This document shows, one piece after another, positions 13,601-28,600 of a stretch of DNA of 64,000 nucleotides. Location of the stretch: NCBI RefSeq assembly GCF_028554725.1, contig NC_071671.1, forward strand, positions 58,459,001 through 58,523,000, read 5' to 3'. This DNA comes from Zeugodacus cucurbitae. Lineage: Eukaryota > Arthropoda > Insecta > Diptera > Tephritidae. The notes beneath the pieces are model-generated. The model was not told the origin of the DNA. It did not search any database and worked only from the letters and a program-made list of their open reading frames with translations. Every line of letters starts with the position of its first letter. Positions within the stretch are counted from its first letter, which is position 1. Made by a program: the position numbers and the translations under genes.

Positions 13601-16600
13601 TAGGGTTATATATACCAAAGTGATCAGGGTGAAGAGTAGAGTTCAAATCCGAATGTCTGTCTGTCCGTCTGTGCAAGCTGTAACTTGAGTAAAAATTAAG
13701 ATATCTTGATGAAACTTGGCACACTTATTTCTTGGCACCATAGGGAGGTTGCTTTCGAAAATGAGCAAAATCGGACCACTGCCACGCCCACAAAATGGCG
13801 AAAACCGAAAACACATAAAGTGCCATAAACAAAGCTATGGAAATAAAATTTGGTATGAAGGATCGGAGTATCGAAGGTCATATTTGGATGCAATTTTTTT
13901 TGGGGAAGTGGGCGTGGCCCCGCCCCCTACTAAGTTTTTTGTACATATCTCGCAAACCAATAGAGCTATATAAACCAAACTCTCTGCAGTCGTTTTTTTT
14001 AGCCACTTCCTAATACTCTCCAAAAATGAAAGAAATTGGGTTATAACCACGCCCACCTCCCATACAAAGGTTATGTTGGAAACTACTAAATTCAGTAAGG
14101 AAAACTACCAGAAACCTTAAATTGCATTAAAAAGAAGGTACAGGGCTCCACCCAAATTGGTATACAAAATTTTAAGTGGGTGTGGCTCCGCCACTCATGG
14201 GTCAAAAACCATATCTCCGAAACTACTCGACCAATATCAATGAAATTTGGTTTATAATATTTTGTTTGCATCCCAATGATATGTTGTAAAAATAGGCCAA
14301 ATTCACAACCACGCCTACTTCCTATATACCTGAACTTTGAAGTCGACCTGAATCGTTTACTTTACAATATATAAAGTAAGCACTAGTGAAGATATCGATG
14401 CAGAACTTTGCACAAATACTATGTTAATAGTGTGGCAGCCTCATTCTAAAAATCGCCGAAATCGGACCATAGGTTCTTAAGGCCCCATATATCGAACACG
14501 AGGACCTCGGTGCTTCTAACCTAATATTATGGTTTCCAACTTTCAATGGACTTTATACAATATATATGACGAATATGTGGGTCAAATTGTGTATTATATA
14601 ATATAAATAAAGTTAAATAAATAAATTGCGAGAGTATAAAATGTTCGGTTACACCCGAGCTTAGCCCTTCCTTACTTGTTTTTTTTATACTCTCGCAACA
14701 AAAGTTGCTAAGAGAGTATTATAGTTTTGTCCACATAACGGTTGTTTGTAAGTCATAAAACTAAACGAGTTAGATATAGGGTTATGTATACCAAAGTGAT
14801 CAGGGTGACGAGTAAAGTTAAAATCCGGATGTCTGTCTGTCCGTCCGTCCGTCCGTCTGTCCGTCCGTGCAAGCTGTAACTTGAGTAAAAATTGAGATAT
14901 CTTAATGAAACTTGGAACCATAGGAAGGTTAAGTTCGAAGACTGGCGGAATCGGACCACTGCCACGCCCACAAAATGGCGATAACCAAAAACACATAAAG
15001 AGCTATAACTAAGCCATAAATAAAGTTATGAAAATAAAATTTGGAACATAAGATCGCATTAGGGAGGGGCACACTTGAATGTAATTTGTATGGAAAAGTG
15101 GGCGTGACCCCGCCCCCAAATAGGTTTTTTTGTATATATCGTACAAACCAATAAAGCAATATATACAGTCCAAAAATGAAAGAAATCGGATAATAACCAT
15201 GCCCACCTCCCATACAAAGGTTAGGTTGAAAATTACTAAAAGTGGGTTAACAAACTAACGAAAAACGACGCCCACTTATGGGTCAAAAACCATATCTCAA
15301 GAACTACTCGCCAGATTTCAATGAAATTCGGTATATACTATTTTCTTGACACCCTGATGACACTGGTGATATGGGCGAAATTGGTTCACAACTACGCCTA
15401 CTTCCCATATAACTCAATTTTGAATCCTTCTGATTCGTTCACTTTATAATGTATACATAAGGAACCGATAAAGATAGCGAAATAAAACTTTACACAAATA
15501 CTGTATTTGAGCTGTGACATCACTTGTGGAAATATTGTCAAAATCGAACCAAGGCCCCTGACATCAAACATGAAGAACTCAGTGTCTAAGGGTAATTTTC
15601 ACCGAAAAGATAGGTAAATCTCTAAATAAATTGCGAGAGCTTAAAATGTTCGGTTGCACCCGAACTTAGCCTTTCCTTACTTGTTTTTTTTTTTTTTGAT
15701 CAAACTAATGATCGCTATACATATTTAGACTATCTATACAAAACCGAGTTAATACAATCGAGTGGAACGATCCCGGTTTCAAAGATAGCATAGACCAAAT
15801 TTAAGCGGGATCGTCCTTAAGACGATGTTTCCAGTTCTTCCAAAATATTTCTGTAATGAAAAGATGAGACGGAGACAACCTTAAGTTCTAGAGACCTATA
15901 TTTGTTGGATAGTATCAAAGATCCCATATACATATATATAGAAGAAGAAATTTTTGTTTCGTTCTGTTAATGAATTCAGCAAAAAGAAAGGTCAAATAAC
16001 GAAAACACTTCTACAAAAATTTAAATACATAAAATGAATATAATGCTTCACTGAAAAGTTTTCTAGTTTTTCATAGCCTTAGATTTAGGCGACTGCTTTC
16101 GGAACTACAATACATACAAACTGTGTCAAGTGTGTCAAGAGTTTTAAACACCTTGAATTTCGAAATAGTTTATCTTTTGAATGTCAACTTTGTTTCTCAT
16201 AGCACTGCAAGTGTCAAAATAAATTTCAAACTTCCTCGCAGACGTGAAAGGTGATATATGTACATATGTATATGTAAACCACAAATTCACCGCAGCTACG
16301 CACGTATTTATTGGCCCATATCATGGGTTATATATTTTCAACGCAACGCATTTGTTTACACTCACCTGTACAATTGGGTATCCTTGTCGGCGTAGACGTG
16401 ATATAACGGCACCTTGCTGTCCTCCACATAACTCTCGCGCACCTTGAAAACGAACAACGTTGGAAAACACACAATCGGCGATACAATGAAGGAGAATACA
16501 ATCGCTTCGGTGCAATGTGACAGCAGAAAGGCAGCAAAACGGCCATGCGGATGTCTGAAAAAGAGAGTAGGAAAAAGTTTGCTACACAAATAAAAAAAAA

Positions 16601-19600
16601 ACAGCGAAAGGAAGGCCGGAAGCGTTAAAAGCAGTTTACAAATAAAAACCATTAAAACCAATTGGTAGATCGAATTTAAAGAAAAATGGAAAACATAGTA
16701 AGATAATCGTAAATCGAATGAAAGGGGAGAGAATTTCAAAATTTTGTTAAAATATTTTTTTACTTGCCAGCATTCTCGAAAACTATTATTTTTTATTCGA
16801 GGAAAAAAATTTTTAATTACAACTACTTATAACTTGTACGTTGCACAAACTACATAACTAAGTGCTTTAGCTACTAAGAATGAAAGAAAATTTAGAAATT
16901 TTGTTTTTAATTATGAATACAGTTATTGTAATTTGAGGAAAATATATATATTTAAAAGCATGTATTTACCATTTCTGGAATTATGTTTAAATAATGCGAT
17001 TTTGGTTACTGAAAGTATATGAAATTCGATCTATTATTTCCATTACTTTTAACGTAAACGCAAAGAGAGGGATATGCCGAGATTCTTGGAAGCGAAAAAA
17101 TAAATTTTTTTTTCAACATTAGAGACCCCTGTATATATGTACATATCAATCTTCATTTCGCGCAAAACTTTACTATTTCATAAATCCAGAATTTTCCAGA
17201 GAATTCCATTTGAATAAGCATTTAAGTAAATAAAAATTCTCATATCTCTTGCTCTTCTATTGCACCCCGACCTTGTACCAAAGTGTTGTGTATTGGTTTA
17301 TGTTTCCAATCAATTCGTACTAAGAAATGTTTTGCAGCTGTAATTATGATTAACCATAGAAATTTTGACCTTGTAGTTTTCAAATTTCCCAGCAACATAT
17401 TTAGCGATTTGTATAAATGCATAGCGAGAAAATTGCAATGACCAACTGCTATTCGATTAAATTGTAATTGATGAATCAATCTGTATGGATTTAACAGCAG
17501 AAAATCTGAGTAATAAATGATGTGATGATTACCATATGTGTATGTACATGTGAAGTACATACATATGTATATACATACTTGTGGACAGCAATCAGCGGGA
17601 TCAATGGGTGATTTTTACATTATAGCCTTTGAGTTTGTTAGAAACTCCTACACATGACCAACAACCTATATATGTACTGACATTATGCATACAGGCATAT
17701 TTACATACCAAAATGTTTGCATAAATATATAAAATAACATATTTACGATATATATTTTCATATGTACATATGTAGACTTGAACATCTAGCATTTATTTAT
17801 TTATTCTATTTTGTTGTCTGTATTTATACTTATTTAAATAATTGCGTCTGGACCGGGATAATCGTAAGCATACACATGCGTGGGCTTTTGAATATGAAAT
17901 GTTGTTTAAATTATAAATGCATGTTGAATGCTCTCAAATTAAAGGCGAAATAATTTGGACAAAATTAAATTCCCTAAACTTAACATTCGGCATGTGGAAT
18001 GAATGAAAATCAAATCTTACTCTGCAATATAATAATATTATTTCTATTAAAAGGTAGGATATAACCGAACATTTTATACTCTCGCAATTTATTGAAGAAA
18101 TTTTATTTACATAACACACAAATTTACCCATAAATTCGGCATAAAGTCCAATAGAATAACGAAAATCATCATATATAGTATATGAGGGCTGAGGAAATTC
18201 CTGAACCGATTTTATTCATTTTCACCAACAAGGTGCACTATATCCCAGACTATACGCTCACTTAATTTTGCTAAGATATCTCACATATTAACCGATTTAT
18301 GAGGTATTAAACCCAACGTACTTTTGAAAAACCTATAATTAGGTATATCGGAGCTAGGAGATGTTATGACCCGATTTTAATAACTTTTGGAACAGAACAC
18401 TATTAGAAGAAAACAATTTCCTCTGAATTACATTAAATTATCTAAGAGATTTACCCATATTTTCGGTTAAAATTTACCTTAGGCGATAAGTTCAACAAGT
18501 TCGATATCCGGGGCATTGAAAAGTTATAGTCCGATTTCGACAATTTTTTCACAAGTGTTTTAACTCGCTTTGTATTCAATTAAAAATGAATGTATTAGGT
18601 TTACAACCGTTTTTTTTTTAATTTAAGTTTATTTTTTTGTATAAAAACGGTTACAAAAATGTTAGATCGATATAAAACGATTTAATCGATATAATCGACC
18701 AGTGCTTGACCCTAGATACAGCTATTGGAAAACGGTGGAAGCAAAGTTGTAGACAAGATTTCTCTATTGAACAATTAACTCATGTGCATCTGCTTAGCAT
18801 TATAAAATTTGAAAACCCAAAAACCTTAATTTAAAAAAAATCAAGGGACATTGCCATCTACATACATATCTACGTCTACTAAATTGAAAGTTTACGCAGT
18901 TTAATAATGATTGCATTATGCAAACTTTACGAAAGTTGGTCAAACAGGTTGCTTGGTGACCTTTATTCTTCCACTGCCAGAATAAAGGACAATGTGAGGC
19001 AAGTTAATTGCGTACAATTGGTTGACCTTTTCTTTTCTAATATAATTGAAATTAATTTGCTTGAGTATTGAATTAAGGTGTACCTTTTAGTTGAACACAG
19101 ACTTTGATTACCAAAAATATTTTGTTTTCCGTAATATTTGTCTTGGGAGCTTAGTGTTACCCAGTGGCAACATGATTAAAATGCTAACTTTCTGCTGACA
19201 TGCTACCTGCCTAAGGGATAAATATTTTGTGTGCTTCAAACGATAACGACGACGAGTTATTTGACGACATAGTCATGTTGCCTGCTATATAAAAGCCGAT
19301 ACTACTAAGTAATTACAACTAAGTACACAGATATGGTCTAAAGTACAATTTTAAAATTAGAAAAAAAGTATTCAAAAATGCAGCTTCAGCAAAAAAAAAA
19401 TAAAAATAAAAATAAGTAAGAAAACCAAAAACAAATACTACAGGAGCACATGACACTCATTTGTAAAAGGACAAGCATTGTATTAACTAAATCACACTCA
19501 TGTGAAGGCAAAAGAAAAAGAGTGCAAAAAGCAAAAACTATTTACAGCTTATATAATAAAAAAGGTCATGTGTACCCAAGGCAATTAATTGTCAACACAC

Positions 19601-22600
19601 ACACACATATACCTTATTGCCACATAACGCCATATTGCCAAAGTCACCGTCAGTCCAATGGATATGGTGTGCAGCACCTGTGTGAAATGCATGTGAAAAA
19701 GGACGAAGACCGCCCAGGCATAACTGAAATCCTTTTCGCCTGAAAGCAAACACACATATGTATATATTTATAAGCATAATTATTTCATAACAAACAAGTG
19801 ATTAATGCAAATTCATTTCAGTCTCATTACTAAGTATGTAGCATATACTAAGTGCCTTGCAGGTTGTTAAAATGTAATTGAAGTAAGGTGTTCAATGGTG
19901 GTGGAGCATGAAAATTTCATTGCCACAAGGTATCCTTTAATTTGCACTTGTAATTACAACGTATTTGTATATGGTAAATATTTAATAAAATGTGTATAGA
20001 CTGTAATTACTCCTACCTGGTTTCATGTAGATATACTGATAGGAAGCGAATGGTATATACTCGATCATCACAAACATATCTGCTATCGCCAGCCATTTGA
20101 GTATTTTATTAATTGGTGCTTTGGCCATATCCTTTTTGGTTAGCACGATTATATTCAGGATGTTCGCAATTGTGCCGAATATACAGATCTGTGGATAATG
20201 ATAATGAAAGAATTATGTGAAAAGGAATCTTAATAAAAGAGAAAAATAATAAAACAGCAAGTTGGAAGATATTAAGTTCTGATAAACCGAATATCATAGA
20301 GCTTTGCACAATTTAGAGAATATAAAAGGTATTAAAACTAAGTATGTATTTAGAACACTTATGGACATTTGTTGACGTTATATTATTTATAGAATTTGAC
20401 GCTTTATTTACAATTTTCTTTATCTATACTAGTATTATAAAGAGAAAAGATTTGTATGTATGTTTGTAATGAATAAACTCAAAAACTACTGTGCCGATTT
20501 CAAAAATTCTTTCACCATTCGAAAGCTACATATACTCCGAGTAACATAGCCTAAATTTATTGCTGGAATCTCAACTTTCTGGAAATAGTCCCCAGGTGAG
20601 GGTATCAAAAAGACTCCATGATGGAGATTCTTAATCTGAAACTGAAAATCGTCTTGCAAGTCATTCTCTTCGCATCGCAATCGCGTGCCAGAGAGTGGGT
20701 TAACGAGCGCTCGCAGCTGCTTGCTGAAAAAAATTTCAAAACCTTCCAAGTACGCGCTTGATAGTCGAGTACGGAGCGTGTGCAGCGACCATAGTTTCGA
20801 CATCTCTTTGGTCTCTGGTGTATATCAGTGGATCCAAGATTTGTCGTCCATCAAACAATAATCGAAACACCAGATGTTTCCATTTTTCTAAATTCCGCGA
20901 ATACAGCGGCTTCTTCCATATGTGAAAACTACCAGCCCAATTCGAAAAGCAGACTGTAGCCGTTTCTGAGAATATTCTAATCTATGTACTTATGGGATCG
21001 CCCTCGTATTTTATTATATTTTAATATCGGTTACACTAACGTACTACAACACACATTAACTTTTATTGAGACATCTAAGTTTTTGCTGGAGTCTTCTTTC
21101 AGACGGTTGGACAGACATATTCACATGACTCATATGCTACAATTAAAAATAGTTTAACGATTTATAAATAATTGTATTCGACTGTGATTTTGAGTTATGC
21201 GTTATGAGAGACTCGAGAGTGAGAAGCGGGCAAAATCCGAATGCCTAGAATATCTACGGTAGCGTACGGTAGAAGTGGGCGGTAGAAGCTGTGATGACTG
21301 TTCATTTACATTAAAAACTCATAAGATAGGTAACTCGGCTCTCTCCGTCTACGGGTTTACGTCGTTCACTGTTTGAACTATTATGACGGTGACTCACTAT
21401 CGTGTGACTTTTTTAACCTGATGCTGGAGAAAATAAAACGAGCTGCAGAGCTAAATAGAGAAGGTACAATCTTATATAAGAGTGTACAGCTGCTGGCTGA
21501 TGCAGAAGCATGGCCGATGTCAACATCCGATGAGACGGCACTAGGAGTTTTCGAGAGAAAGGTTTTGCGGAAGATTTATGGTCCCTTAAATATTAGCAAC
21601 TGCGAACACCGCAGACAATGGAATGATGAACTGTAAGTGTTATTCGACGACATAGCCATAGTTCAGCGAATAAAAAGACAGCGGTTACGCTGGTTAGGTC
21701 ATGTTTTCCGCATGGACGAAAGTGCTCCTGCTCTGAAAATGTTCGATGCAGTACTCGCTGGTGGAAGCCGAGGAAAAGGGAGACCTCCACTCCGATGGAA
21801 GGACCTGGCTTCACTTGGTATTACCAATTGGTGCCAAACTGCCAAAAGAAGAGATGCGTGGCGCGCTGTTGTGGACTCGGCTATAACCGCGTAAGCGGTA
21901 TCTAGGCCAGTCAAGAAGAAGAATGACGGGAAATTATTTAAGGTATGAAAATATTATTTGCGTGTTGGTCGATAGTTTGGCGTCTCGATTTTTCTATTAA
22001 ACAAAATTTATTGGTTTAATACTCTGTTAAATCTATAGTTTCGACATGTTCCCGAAAAATGCTATAAAAATTAATAAATTCAATATTCTGTTTATTTAAT
22101 AACACACTGAATTATATAATAAATAAAAGAGAACACAAAAAGTAGCTATGTATGTCGAAATTCACCACGAATAAATAAATGAGATTCTCTTCCACGTCAT
22201 TTATTCTGATATCTAAACGCCAACAAAAAGTGCCGCAATACATACAAAAACACACACACATGTATATACACATAAATAAATAATACTCTAGTGTTTTTGC
22301 GGTATTTGGCCATTTGCTGTAATTAGCATCATTAGTGCCACTTTCCGGTGGTATTAACCTTTTTGTGAATATTCGCTCTTTTTGTTATTATCATACAAAT
22401 GTGCTCACCTACATGAGTACATTTGTACTGTTATCTATATGGGAAAAGTGTAATTTAACTGGTATGGCCTGCAGTAATAGTTTGGCTCTTTAAATCCTCC
22501 CCTTGAAATATGTAAATATCAGCGGTGTAATTAAATTATGTGTGTGTGTGTGTGTGTGTGTACATGTGTTGGCATTAGTATTTATGATGTCATTAAACTA

Positions 22601-25600
22601 GATAAACATTATGTGGCGTGTGTACACAAGTTATTTGCCCATTTTGGTCATTTATCGGCTTTCGTCTACTTCTCTCACTGCAATTCAACTCAATTAAAAT
22701 GTAAGTTAATCTCTGAACATAAATGACTTTTCGTCGACCATGTGTGTGTAATACATGTATATGGCATGGATCCCTGTGAAGTGTGTACAAATAAATTTCG
22801 AGTAGAAGTTTTAGCAAAATTATGCAATGCGTTGTGGATGCTAAACTGGAGTGTTTATTTACAGTGTGTTCTGAAGCCTAACATAGACCTAGTAAAAGGA
22901 ATGTCATTATTTTATGCATTAAATTTAAGATTATTCTTAGCATTGTTGGAATGGTCCGATTGAGATCAAATATACACTGCTTTGTTCGATAACTTGTTGA
23001 CATTTTGAAGATAGTTTTGCACTTATTGGCTAAAATCGATTTTCACAAGCTTCTCTTGGGCAAACTTTTTCCCTAGCAAAAATGATTAACCATGGACCAG
23101 GTAATAAACACTTGGTGTCAGGTACAGACTCATGAGGTGGATACATAAAAACATCATCACCAAGCTCTTGGCGCTTTTGGCTTGGAACTATTGACTGGCG
23201 TTGCCTCGATGGAACACAACTCCTCTCATATTGACAAAACTGATAGTTTTAGCTTGATTGCTTCCTTCAGACGTTCCAATTGTTGGCAGTACAGTTGCGA
23301 ATTGTAGGTTTTGTTTGTTTTTGGTTCTGTTTCCCGCTCATAGTAAACGATTCCCTACTAATCCCACCCAACACCTAATAAAACTGGACTACCGTTCGCG
23401 CTGCCTTATCGTGATTCAACCACGTCCGTTTACGTATGACGTTGTCGTAAGGGATCCATATTATTAGGTCTACAAAAAAAAAAAAAAAAAAAAAACGACG
23501 GAAGCAAAGTTGTAGACCTAATACATTAGCAGTATTAATCAGCTTCTGAAATGGTTCGTTCTTTGTGATTCAGGAGCGTCTATGATCCATTATTAAAATG
23601 GTCCCAAATGGCCTTTGTACAATGCCTAGCTTGTGCAATCAATATAGTGCTTACATGACGGTCGGAGGATCATATTTTCGACAATCGGCTTTCCAGTTCG
23701 TTTCCTTACTTTCCTTCTTGACGGCACGAACCTCTACATACATATATGGATTTTAAAAAAGTCTCGGGATTAAATTGTCATAATCTCTATTTCTAAAATT
23801 CTTCGGTGCAATTTTTGTTTCCGATACACATGAAAAAATTATAATTTATTTAACAACACCTAGTCGAAGGTATTCCTCACTTCATTTCTACCATGAAAAA
23901 TCTTCTCATAAAACATATAAATGATTTCGAGTCTACTTAAAACTAGTAAGATCATCTTTTTGCAGGAGAACATCATAAATACGTGGAGAAATTCAGACAA
24001 AAATATTGCCAAGGTGAAAGTGTTCATTAAATAAGTATGTGGTGGAGGAGGCGGATGTAGCTTCAACTGTCGTAAAACTTCCCATATACATCATTAGTTT
24101 AATTAAATATCATTATAAGACAGCAACGCGTAATGTTTCCGCATTAAAAAGAAAATATTTCAGAAAGAAAAATATATATGTATGAAGCACAGAAATGTGA
24201 TAAACTGCCACCGACATTGAGCCATTTCGCTACTGCTGACTTTCATTAAATGACAGCTGATCTTAATTTTTAAAGCAGGCGTATTAATATTATTTACGCA
24301 AACAGCCGTTGGCTGTGGCGATAAGTCAGAGCATGCGTTGTAACAAAGTTTCAAGGATTTATGGCAAGTCCACAACACAGCAACATGGTATTAAAGAAGA
24401 CAGTGGGACTAACACAATGAATGACACACACACCAAAAACAACTCGCTTATACTACATATATATATATATATATATAAATATGTATATATAATACAATAA
24501 TAAAAAAAGTAAAACGACCAATTTACGGGCAATGTGGTCATTGTTATTGCAACATTATTTCGCACATTTGCATACACAAACACACCTAAAGAAGACTCAG
24601 CTTTAGCTGAATGTACATATACTTTCGAGTATTTCGAGTGCCAGTTGGTGGTGGTGTGAGCATTCAAATTGAGTGAGCGTATACTTTTTTGTTTTGTTTA
24701 TTTGCTTGTTTATGATTTTTGTTTACGTGTGTGTATTACACAGCCACCATCGCGGTCTGAAAGCTCAATATTTACCAACCAACGCCTACACAAACGCCAA
24801 CAACAATAATAAGTACACGATTTTCACCAAAGCGAACATTTTATTTGCGCAATTATTGTGCCTTATTAAGCGTGCTGTTACTACCCTCCATTGGCCTTTT
24901 GCTTTACTGAATTTCTGCCATTTTTTCATTTTTTTTTGCCGTTGTTTATTTTTATATGCCATTCATTCAGACGTTATTCATCTTCGTCTATGCGCCACAC
25001 AGCAAAGTGCGCTGCTCTAGCAGGATGTACTCGTATGTATGTAGGAGAGCTGTGCGCATTTCTGTGGCAAGGAGGGTGTCCTGCGGTAAGCAAGTTACCA
25101 CGCACCTGCCAAGCACTCGCAAAGCTGCCAAATGAGATGCAACGTAAACAGTAGCCGACTATCGTGGGTATATTATTTATAAACACTTCTCTGCGTCTGG
25201 GACAAATGGAGATTTTACCAAGAAACAACGCTTGACTTCGTAAGAAAGCCATTAGCATTATACAGCCACAGCCTTCATACCTTTGGAAATGTGTCAGAGT
25301 GAGAGCTTTTCGGTTTGAAGTTTTTGTATTTTGTTGTTCTTGTTGACTTTTTTAAGTCAAAATATGTATTACTGTTTAATTCATTAGCATTTAAAGCGCA
25401 AGAAGCGTTTCAATTTCTTCTGATTGGCCTTCAACTAAATATGCAGAAATTTAATTGAAATCAAGTATAACTTACGAAAGTAGGTACATATGTCTATGTA
25501 TTTGCAGAATAATTTAGCAAGTTAAAATTTTAAAGATTAAATGGATGAGTAATAATGAAAGCATTTGGAGTCTTCTAACAACAAGTAATAGTTATACTAC

Positions 25601-28600
25601 CGCATACTTAGGGATGTAGAGCGGGTCGCCTCCTAGTGGAGCATCCTGGGTAACGCTAAATGACCTGCGGCCTCCACGGCCTTTTTGAAGAGCTCACGGA
25701 CTACGACCCTGGACCGACACGGACTACGATTTTTGAAATTTTTCTTTTGGATTTGGTTGTTACCTGGGCTGGTGGTCTTGGTATTCCGCCACCTGAGTAT
25801 GTAGAGGTGACACTCTACAGAAATGGCTGGTGGGGTAATACCAAGGCTGCCTCCGTCCCGTTAAAACCCTGGCAGGCCTCGGAGTACGTTCCGCTCCCGT
25901 CATCATTAAGTTGATGTGGTAGGTGTAGGTTGAGAAGACTCCCTCTTTACGCTGGTCGGCTCTGAACGCATTGCCCCATAAGGACGTGCGTCAACCCTCG
26001 CCTTGGCCCCTTAACTGAGATAACATTGGGACCATTTTAAAGGCGACTACCTTCCGGGAGATGGATAGCGGCTCTGAGTGGGGACCCAATTAAAATATGA
26101 ACAGCAGGGAAGATGGAGCCATCTCCCACGATGAGTGGAAGCGGGTCGCGGCGGCCATTTCCGCGGTTTTCATGAGGGTGATCAGAGGAAACCCTGGTCC
26201 CCCTCCAAGCTGCGAGAGCGCAGGATGGCACTTCGGCATCCACAAGCTTGTCAGGTGTGCTGATGAAAGATCAGCATCCTTGTACAAGGAAGTGGTGTCC
26301 CTGGTGGGAGAGGTCTGGAAGGGGGCTAAGGAAGAACTTCCACTACGCCCTCGTGCTCGGGTGTTTCTCCCCGCCGAACCCTCCACTTCAGGAGAGATCG
26401 AAGAAATTTTGCGTTATTGCAATCCTTCTCTTCTCGTTCAAGATTGGAAGGTCATTCGGCTAGACAAAACTCAGAAGCCATATCGGCAAGCGCTGATACT
26501 TCTGAATAAGGAGTCCTTGGGTCCTCTCAGCGATGTAAAGGGGATCATCAGCTATGGTTTCGAGAAGGTGGTCCTTCGGGTCCTCTCTACCGATGCCAAA
26601 GCCGATGTCCCACTACCTCCAGGAGCGGGAGAGGAGGGAATTGATGCCCAAACGGGCATGGATGTTGACTCATCCCACTCGGACACGGCGAGTATTGTAG
26701 ATGGATCCGTCTTCAATCTCGGCAAACTGTTCGAGGAGGATCGAGCCGAGTGTATGGAGAGTGCGGAACTCGCACTGTTGGAGAAGAGTTTGGAGGATGA
26801 AGGGGGAAAATCCGACCATTGCCACGCCCACAAAATGGTGAAAACCGAAAACACATAAAGGTTGAAAATTACTAAAAGTGCGTTAACTCACTAACGAAAA
26901 ACGTCAGAGACCCTAAATTTTGCAGAAGAAATGGCAGAAGGAAGCTGTACTCAGATTTTTTTACAAAATGGAAAATGGGAGTGGTGTCGCCCACTTATGG
27001 GTCAAAACCCATATCTCAGGAACTACTTGACCGATCCAATGAAATTCGGTTTGTAGCATTTTCTGGACACCCTGATGACATTTGTGGAAAATGGGTTAAA
27101 TCGGCTCACAAACACGCCAACTTCCCATATAACTCAATTTTAAATTCCATCTCATTCCTTCACTTTAAAATATATACTTAACGAACCAATGAAGATAGTG
27201 TAATAGAACTTTACAAAAATACTGTATATGATCTATGTCATCACTTGTGAAAAAATTGTCGAAATCGGACTATAACTTCAATGCCCTGGATCTCTCATAT
27301 ATCTTAATTTAATTCAGAAATGGTTAAAATCGGGTCATAACTTCCCCGAGCTCTCATATAACTAATTATAGGAGTTTAAAAAATACGATGGGTTTGTAAA
27401 CCCATACGATTATGTGAAATATCTTAGCCAAATTAAGGAGCATATAATCTTAGATATAATGTATGTTGGTGGTGAAAACGAGTGAAATCGTTTCAGGAAT
27501 TACCTCAGTCCACATATACTATTTATGATGATTTTCGCTTTTCTATTGGACTTTATGCCGAATATATGGGTCAGATTGTATGTTATCTTAATAAAAATAT
27601 AGCAATAAATTGCTGGAGTATAAAATATTCGGTTGCACCGAACTTAGCCTTTCCTTACTTGTTTTCACCTAAATTTGTTGTTGTTTTTATTTCCTAAAAC
27701 TAATAGATATATGTATATAGAATTACATATGTATATCAAAATGAACTGGCACATTATATCTCAGCTACTACTCTGCCGATTGCAGCAAAAAACTGTATAT
27801 AACATTCTAATATTACAATTTTAAAATGAGAGAAATCGGATTACAAACACGATTACTTCTCATATGCCACCATTTTATAAAGGTTTTTTTAGACATGTGG
27901 TTTTCAAGTAGAGTAGTAGTAGTAAAAGTATACAAATAAATTAGATTTCTTAAAAGAGTTTTGTTGTAAACATGATTTCGGGAAAGTAACCGCCGCAAGT
28001 CTCGAATAAATTCCAGTCTAGAGGTGTAATTTTCGACTTTTTGCAGCAATTGAGGTCGTAAACGTTGTTTCCTGATGTTATAGCCTTTTCGCACAGCTAA
28101 ATTAATTTAATACATTAAGATTATAATTGAGAAACCAGTTTTTAACTTTTGCACAGTCGGCTACATTTTTTCTTTTGTTCATAAGAAGTTGGTAAGATTC
28201 ATCAGCTGATTGCTATTTTATTAATAACCACAGCCACCACAGTTTCAACTCGATTTGTATCCATTTAAAAATTAATGTAGTAAAATCAGATTTGTCTTTT
28301 CTATGGTAAATTGATCTAAATCAGCGCTTCAATTGAGCAAAGACCGGTTAATTGATCAATTAACTAATGAACTCCTGTGCGAAAAGGCTATAGGCAGGAA
28401 ATAGACTTACGAAGATGACAATAACTATTATATGTTGTTTTTTTTTTTGTAAAGGAAAAAAGGAACTCCAATAGTGAATGAGACCAACTGCTTTGAAAAT
28501 TTTAATGGATAGTTTTGTAGTAGAATGTTAATTATTTCATTATTCTTAATCCCCTGAAATATCAGCATTTTCCCATAAAACACGCAGCAAAATTATTTCA

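Noticed and set aside
16362..16739. 125-codon ORF as an independent gene
   Set aside because: Only 16554-16366 is coding, as a GPCR exon; the rest is intron sequence 5' of the acceptor.
19286..19420. Promoter-like TATA plus ATG
   Set aside because: The ATG opens only 13 low-complexity codons; no exon follows.
20486..20803. 105-codon minus-strand ORF
   Set aside because: Sits in a repeat-like block and has no recognisable domain.
24673..25254. Overlapping ORFs on both strands near 25 kb
   Set aside because: No recognised domain, no splice sites forming a model, and frames compete.
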